Shown piece after piece: positions 5,473 to 7,304 of a DNA stretch of 7,304 nt (position 1 is its first letter; each line of letters starts with the position of its first letter). Position numbers and translations under genes: made by a program. The notes under the pieces were generated by a model. The model ran no database searches and had not been told where the DNA came from. It saw only the letters and a list, made by a program, of their open reading frames with translations. Source of the stretch: Devosia sp. (GTDB lineage: Bacteria > Pseudomonadota > Alphaproteobacteria > Rhizobiales > Devosiaceae); NCBI GenBank assembly GCA_028290245.1, contig JAQGKG010000278.1, forward strand, positions 1 through 7,304, in the 5' to 3' direction.

Positions 5473-6405
5473 ATGGCAGTCGGCCACGCTTTCGGGGGCA
5501 CCGCCTTGGGCATTACCGCAAACAGAACCCTGGCTATCGCCGCCGCAAGCCTGGTCGTCGGGGTGGTGGTGCTCGGCCTCAAATTCCTCGCCTGGTATGT
5601 CACCGGCTCGATCGCGCTCTATTCGGATGCGCTGGAATCGATCGTCAATGTGGTGACCGCCGTGGTGGCGCTGATCGCCGTCCGTCTGGCGCAGCGCCCG
5701 GCCGATGCGGCCCTGCCCTATGGCTATCATAAGGCGGAATATTTCTCGGCCGTCATCGTCGGCGTGATGATCATCGTGGCGGCGATCCTGATCCTGCGCG
5801 AGGCGTTTTTCGGCTTCCTGTCGCCGGAACTGCCCGAGTCGCCGACCCAGGGCCTGATCGTCAGCGCCGTGGCGACGGTCATCAACCTGGTCTGGGCGCG
5901 GGTGCTGATCCGGCAGGGGCGCAAGGCGCGCTCACCGGCGCTCGAAGCCGATGGCAAGCATCTGATGACCGACGTGGTTTCGACCGTCGGCGTGCTGATC
6001 GGCCTTGGACTGGTCATCGTCACCGGCTGGGCCATGCTCGATCCCATCCTCGCGGCCCTGGTGGCGCTCAATATCTTGTGGTCCGGCTGGGGCGTGATCC
6101 GCGACAGCGTCGGCGGGTTGATGGACGTGGCCGTACCCCCGGAGACTGGCAAGACCATCCGCGAGGTCATCTCCAGCAATGCCGATGGCGCTATCGAGGC
6201 CCATGACATCCGCACCAGGCAGGCCGGAAAGCTCACGTTCATCGATTTTCACCTGGTGGTGCCTGGCACCATGACGGTCGATGCGGCGCACACCATCTGC
6301 GACGCTATCGAGGCCAAGCTACGCGATGTGGTCAAGGACGCGCAGATCACGATCCATGTCGAGCCCGAGCAGAAGGCCAAGCATTCGGGCATCGTGGTGC
6401 TGTAG
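5473..6405 (+). CDS. Cation diffusion facilitator (CDF) family divalent metal exporter
   Basis: Inner-membrane proton-coupled exporter of a divalent metal ion (Zn, Fe, Co, Mn or similar; not determinable here). The 310-residue protein has about six hydrophobic helices in residues 18-210. The metal-site helix 2 carries SDALESIVN (Asp52, with Glu55 and Ser56 where the Asp of a DxxxD site would fall). Helix 5 carries GKHLMTD (His163, Asp167, an HxxxD pair as in FieF/YiiP-like proteins). A cytoplasmic C-terminal domain of about 100 residues includes AHDIRTRQAG (from 243) and FIDFHLVV (256-263), with His residues suited to regulatory metal binding. The frame is open upstream with possible starts at 5365, 5416 and 5428; ATG 5473 gives the usual family length, but its ribosome site is weak. 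It sits alone between cobE and cobO on the opposite strand. A role in cobalt balance is possible by context only. Confidence 0.9.
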   Translation: MAVGHAFGGTALGITANRTLAIAAASLVVGVVVLGLKFLAWYVTGSIALYSDALESIVNVVTAVVALIAVRLAQRPADAALPYGYHKAEYFSAVIVGVMIIVAAILILREAFFGFLSPELPESPTQGLIVSAVATVINLVWARVLIRQGRKARSPALEADGKHLMTDVVSTVGVLIGLGLVIVTGWAMLDPILAALVALNILWSGWGVIRDSVGGLMDVAVPPETGKTIREVISSNADGAIEAHDIRTRQAGKLTFIDFHLVVPGTMTVDAAHTICDAIEAKLRDVVKDAQITIHVEPEQKAKHSGIVVL

Positions 6406-6414
6406 CGACGACTG

Positions 6415-7065
6415 CTAGAACTCGATGCCCTTCTGGGCTTTCACGCCAGAGCGAAAATGGTGCTTGATCTCGGTCATTTCGGTGACCAGGTCGGCGATCT
6501 CGATCAGCTCGTCCTTGGCATTGCGACCGGTGACGATGACGTGGGTATCGACGGGTTTGTTCTTGAGGAGTTCGACCACTTCCTCGATCGGCAGGTAGTC
6601 GTAGCGCAGCACGATGTTGAGCTCGTCGAGCAGCACCATCTTGTAGGCCGGATCAGAGATCAGCGCCTTGGCGTGGTCCCAAGCCTTGCGGGCAGCGGTC
6701 AGGTCGCGCTGGCGATCGGCGACGTCCCAGGTGAAGCCTTCGCCCATGGCGTTGATGGTGACGAGTTCGGGGAATTTATCGAGCACATCGCGTTCGCCGG
6801 TTTCCCAAACGCCCTTGACGAATTGCACCACGCCGACCTTGAAGCCGTGGCCCAACGCCCTGAAGACCATGCCGAAAGCAGCGGTCGATTTGCCCTTGCC
6901 CTTGCCGGTATGGACGATCAACAAGCCCTTCTCTTGGGTCTTGGTGGCCAGGATCTTGTTGCGCGCCTCCTTCTTCTTCCTCATTTTTTCGGCGTGGTAA
7001 GCGTCGCGCTCGGCTTCGCTCATCAGGTCGGTTTTCTTGGCCGGCTTGATCGGAGTGTCGGTCAT
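6415..7065 (-). CDS. cobO: Corrinoid adenosyltransferase CobO (CobA/CobO/BtuR type)
   Basis: ATP:co(I)rrinoid adenosyltransferase that places the 5'-deoxyadenosyl group on reduced cobyrinic acid a,c-diamide, just after cobalt insertion. The 216-residue protein has a charged N-terminal extension rich in Lys and Glu (about 1-46), the P-loop HTGKGKGKSTAAFG (52-65), QFVKG (81-85), GEGFTWD (108-114), LLDELN (145-150), VTGRNA (178-183) and the C-terminal TEMTEIKHHF with GVKAQKGIEF (207-216). The ATG shares four bases with the upstream cobN stop codon (ATGA). GAGG at 7073-7076 lies 7 bases before it, so the start is secure and translation is probably coupled to cobN. It ends 9 bases from the convergent CDF stop codon, with no terminator hairpin in between. 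Confidence 0.97.
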   Translation of the reverse strand: MTDTPIKPAKKTDLMSEAERDAYHAEKMRKKKEARNKILATKTQEKGLLIVHTGKGKGKSTAAFGMVFRALGHGFKVGVVQFVKGVWETGERDVLDKFPELVTINAMGEGFTWDVADRQRDLTAARKAWDHAKALISDPAYKMVLLDELNIVLRYDYLPIEEVVELLKNKPVDTHVIVTGRNAKDELIEIADLVTEMTEIKHHFRSGVKAQKGIEF

Positions 7066-7304
7066 TTGGTGTCCTCAAGAAAAGCGTAAGCGGAGTTGGA
7101 GCGCGGTACCCAAAGCCCGCGCTGGCGGGCGTCGTTGAACTTGGCGATCAGCTCGTCATAGCCGTAGGCGTTGACGGATTTCAGCCAGTCGCGGGTCGCG
7201 TCATCCTCGACGAAAGCCTCGAAGGCGAGGTCGAAGTGATGGGTCTTGACGGCGCCGGTGGTGGCGGCGAAGGCGAACATGAAATCGACAGTGGCGATGA
7301 TTTC
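7062..7304 (-). CDS. cobN: Cobaltochelatase subunit CobN, C-terminal end only
   Basis: CobN is the large subunit of the ATP-dependent CobNST complex that inserts cobalt into hydrogenobyrinic acid a,c-diamide. Only the last 80 residues of a protein of about 1,250 residues are here; the frame is open to the window edge. The tail shows the family's typical ending: ATVDFMFAFAATTGAVKTHH, then a helical stretch, then RGLWVPRSNSA close to the C terminus. The internal ATG at 7280 is not the real start. The TGA stop overlaps the cobO ATG by four bases, placing the two in one operon. Its presence shows the late-cobalt (aerobic) pathway. Identification rests on a short fragment but on a distinctive motif. 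Confidence 0.92.
   Translation of the reverse strand, partial: EIIATVDFMFAFAATTGAVKTHHFDLAFEAFVEDDATRDWLKSVNAYGYDELIAKFNDARQRGLWVPRSNSAYAFLEDTK

Noticed and set aside
6403..6417. Symmetrical TAGC/GCTA around the CDF and cobO stop codons, a possible bidirectional terminator.
   Set aside because: Only four base pairs with no T-run on either side; it reflects two TAG stop codons facing each other across 9 bases.
7289..7295. GCCACTG on the minus strand near the window end.
   Set aside because: It encodes part of the conserved CobN C terminus and has no riboswitch context.

Overview
This window is part of an aerobic (late cobalt insertion) cobalamin biosynthesis locus. It most likely comes from an alphaproteobacterium of the order Hyphomicrobiales, perhaps near Devosia. 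Three things suggest this: the high GC content, the Cob-type (not Cbi-type) gene set including the C-terminal end of the cobaltochelatase subunit CobN, and the close resemblance of CobA and CobQ to rhizobial and Brucella-type proteins as I remember them. The taxon is an inference; no rRNA or marker gene is present.

Layout. (1) A tightly packed minus-strand operon runs leftward from 4083 off the window start: cobA, cobB (CbiA-type), cobQ and the first third of cobD. Every junction overlaps or nearly touches, so it is probably one translationally coupled transcript. (2) cobK lies on the plus strand (4134-4862), diverging from cobA across a 50-bp gap. (3) cobE lies on the minus strand (4796-5224), convergent with cobK and overlapping its 3' end by 67 bp. 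(4) A 248-bp spacer rich in small palindromes separates cobE from a plus-strand cation diffusion facilitator (CDF) metal exporter gene (5473-6405). (5) The 3' end of cobN and complete cobO lie on the minus strand (7304-6415), with a 4-base start/stop overlap, 9 bp from the CDF stop codon. The window therefore has five transcription units and four strand switches in 7.3 kb.

How the genes work together. CobA makes precorrin-2 from uroporphyrinogen III. CobK reduces precorrin-6A in the ring-contraction part of the pathway, and CobE is an accessory protein of uncertain role. CobB amidates the a and c side chains, CobN (with CobS and CobT, not in view) inserts cobalt, and CobO adenosylates the corrin. 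CobQ then amidates the b, d, e and g side chains, and CobD attaches the aminopropanol arm. The CDF exporter could keep cobalt or another divalent metal in balance at a locus that consumes cobalt, but its metal cannot be read from the sequence.

I found no wholly new system. The least ordinary signals are in the non-coding and overlap DNA. They are a perfect 9-bp inverted repeat straddling the cobA start codon, a hairpin that would cover the cobE ribosome binding site, the antisense overlap of cobE and cobK, and the CDF gene set among cobalamin genes. No cobalamin riboswitch, tRNA, rRNA, insertion sequence or CRISPR array was recognised.
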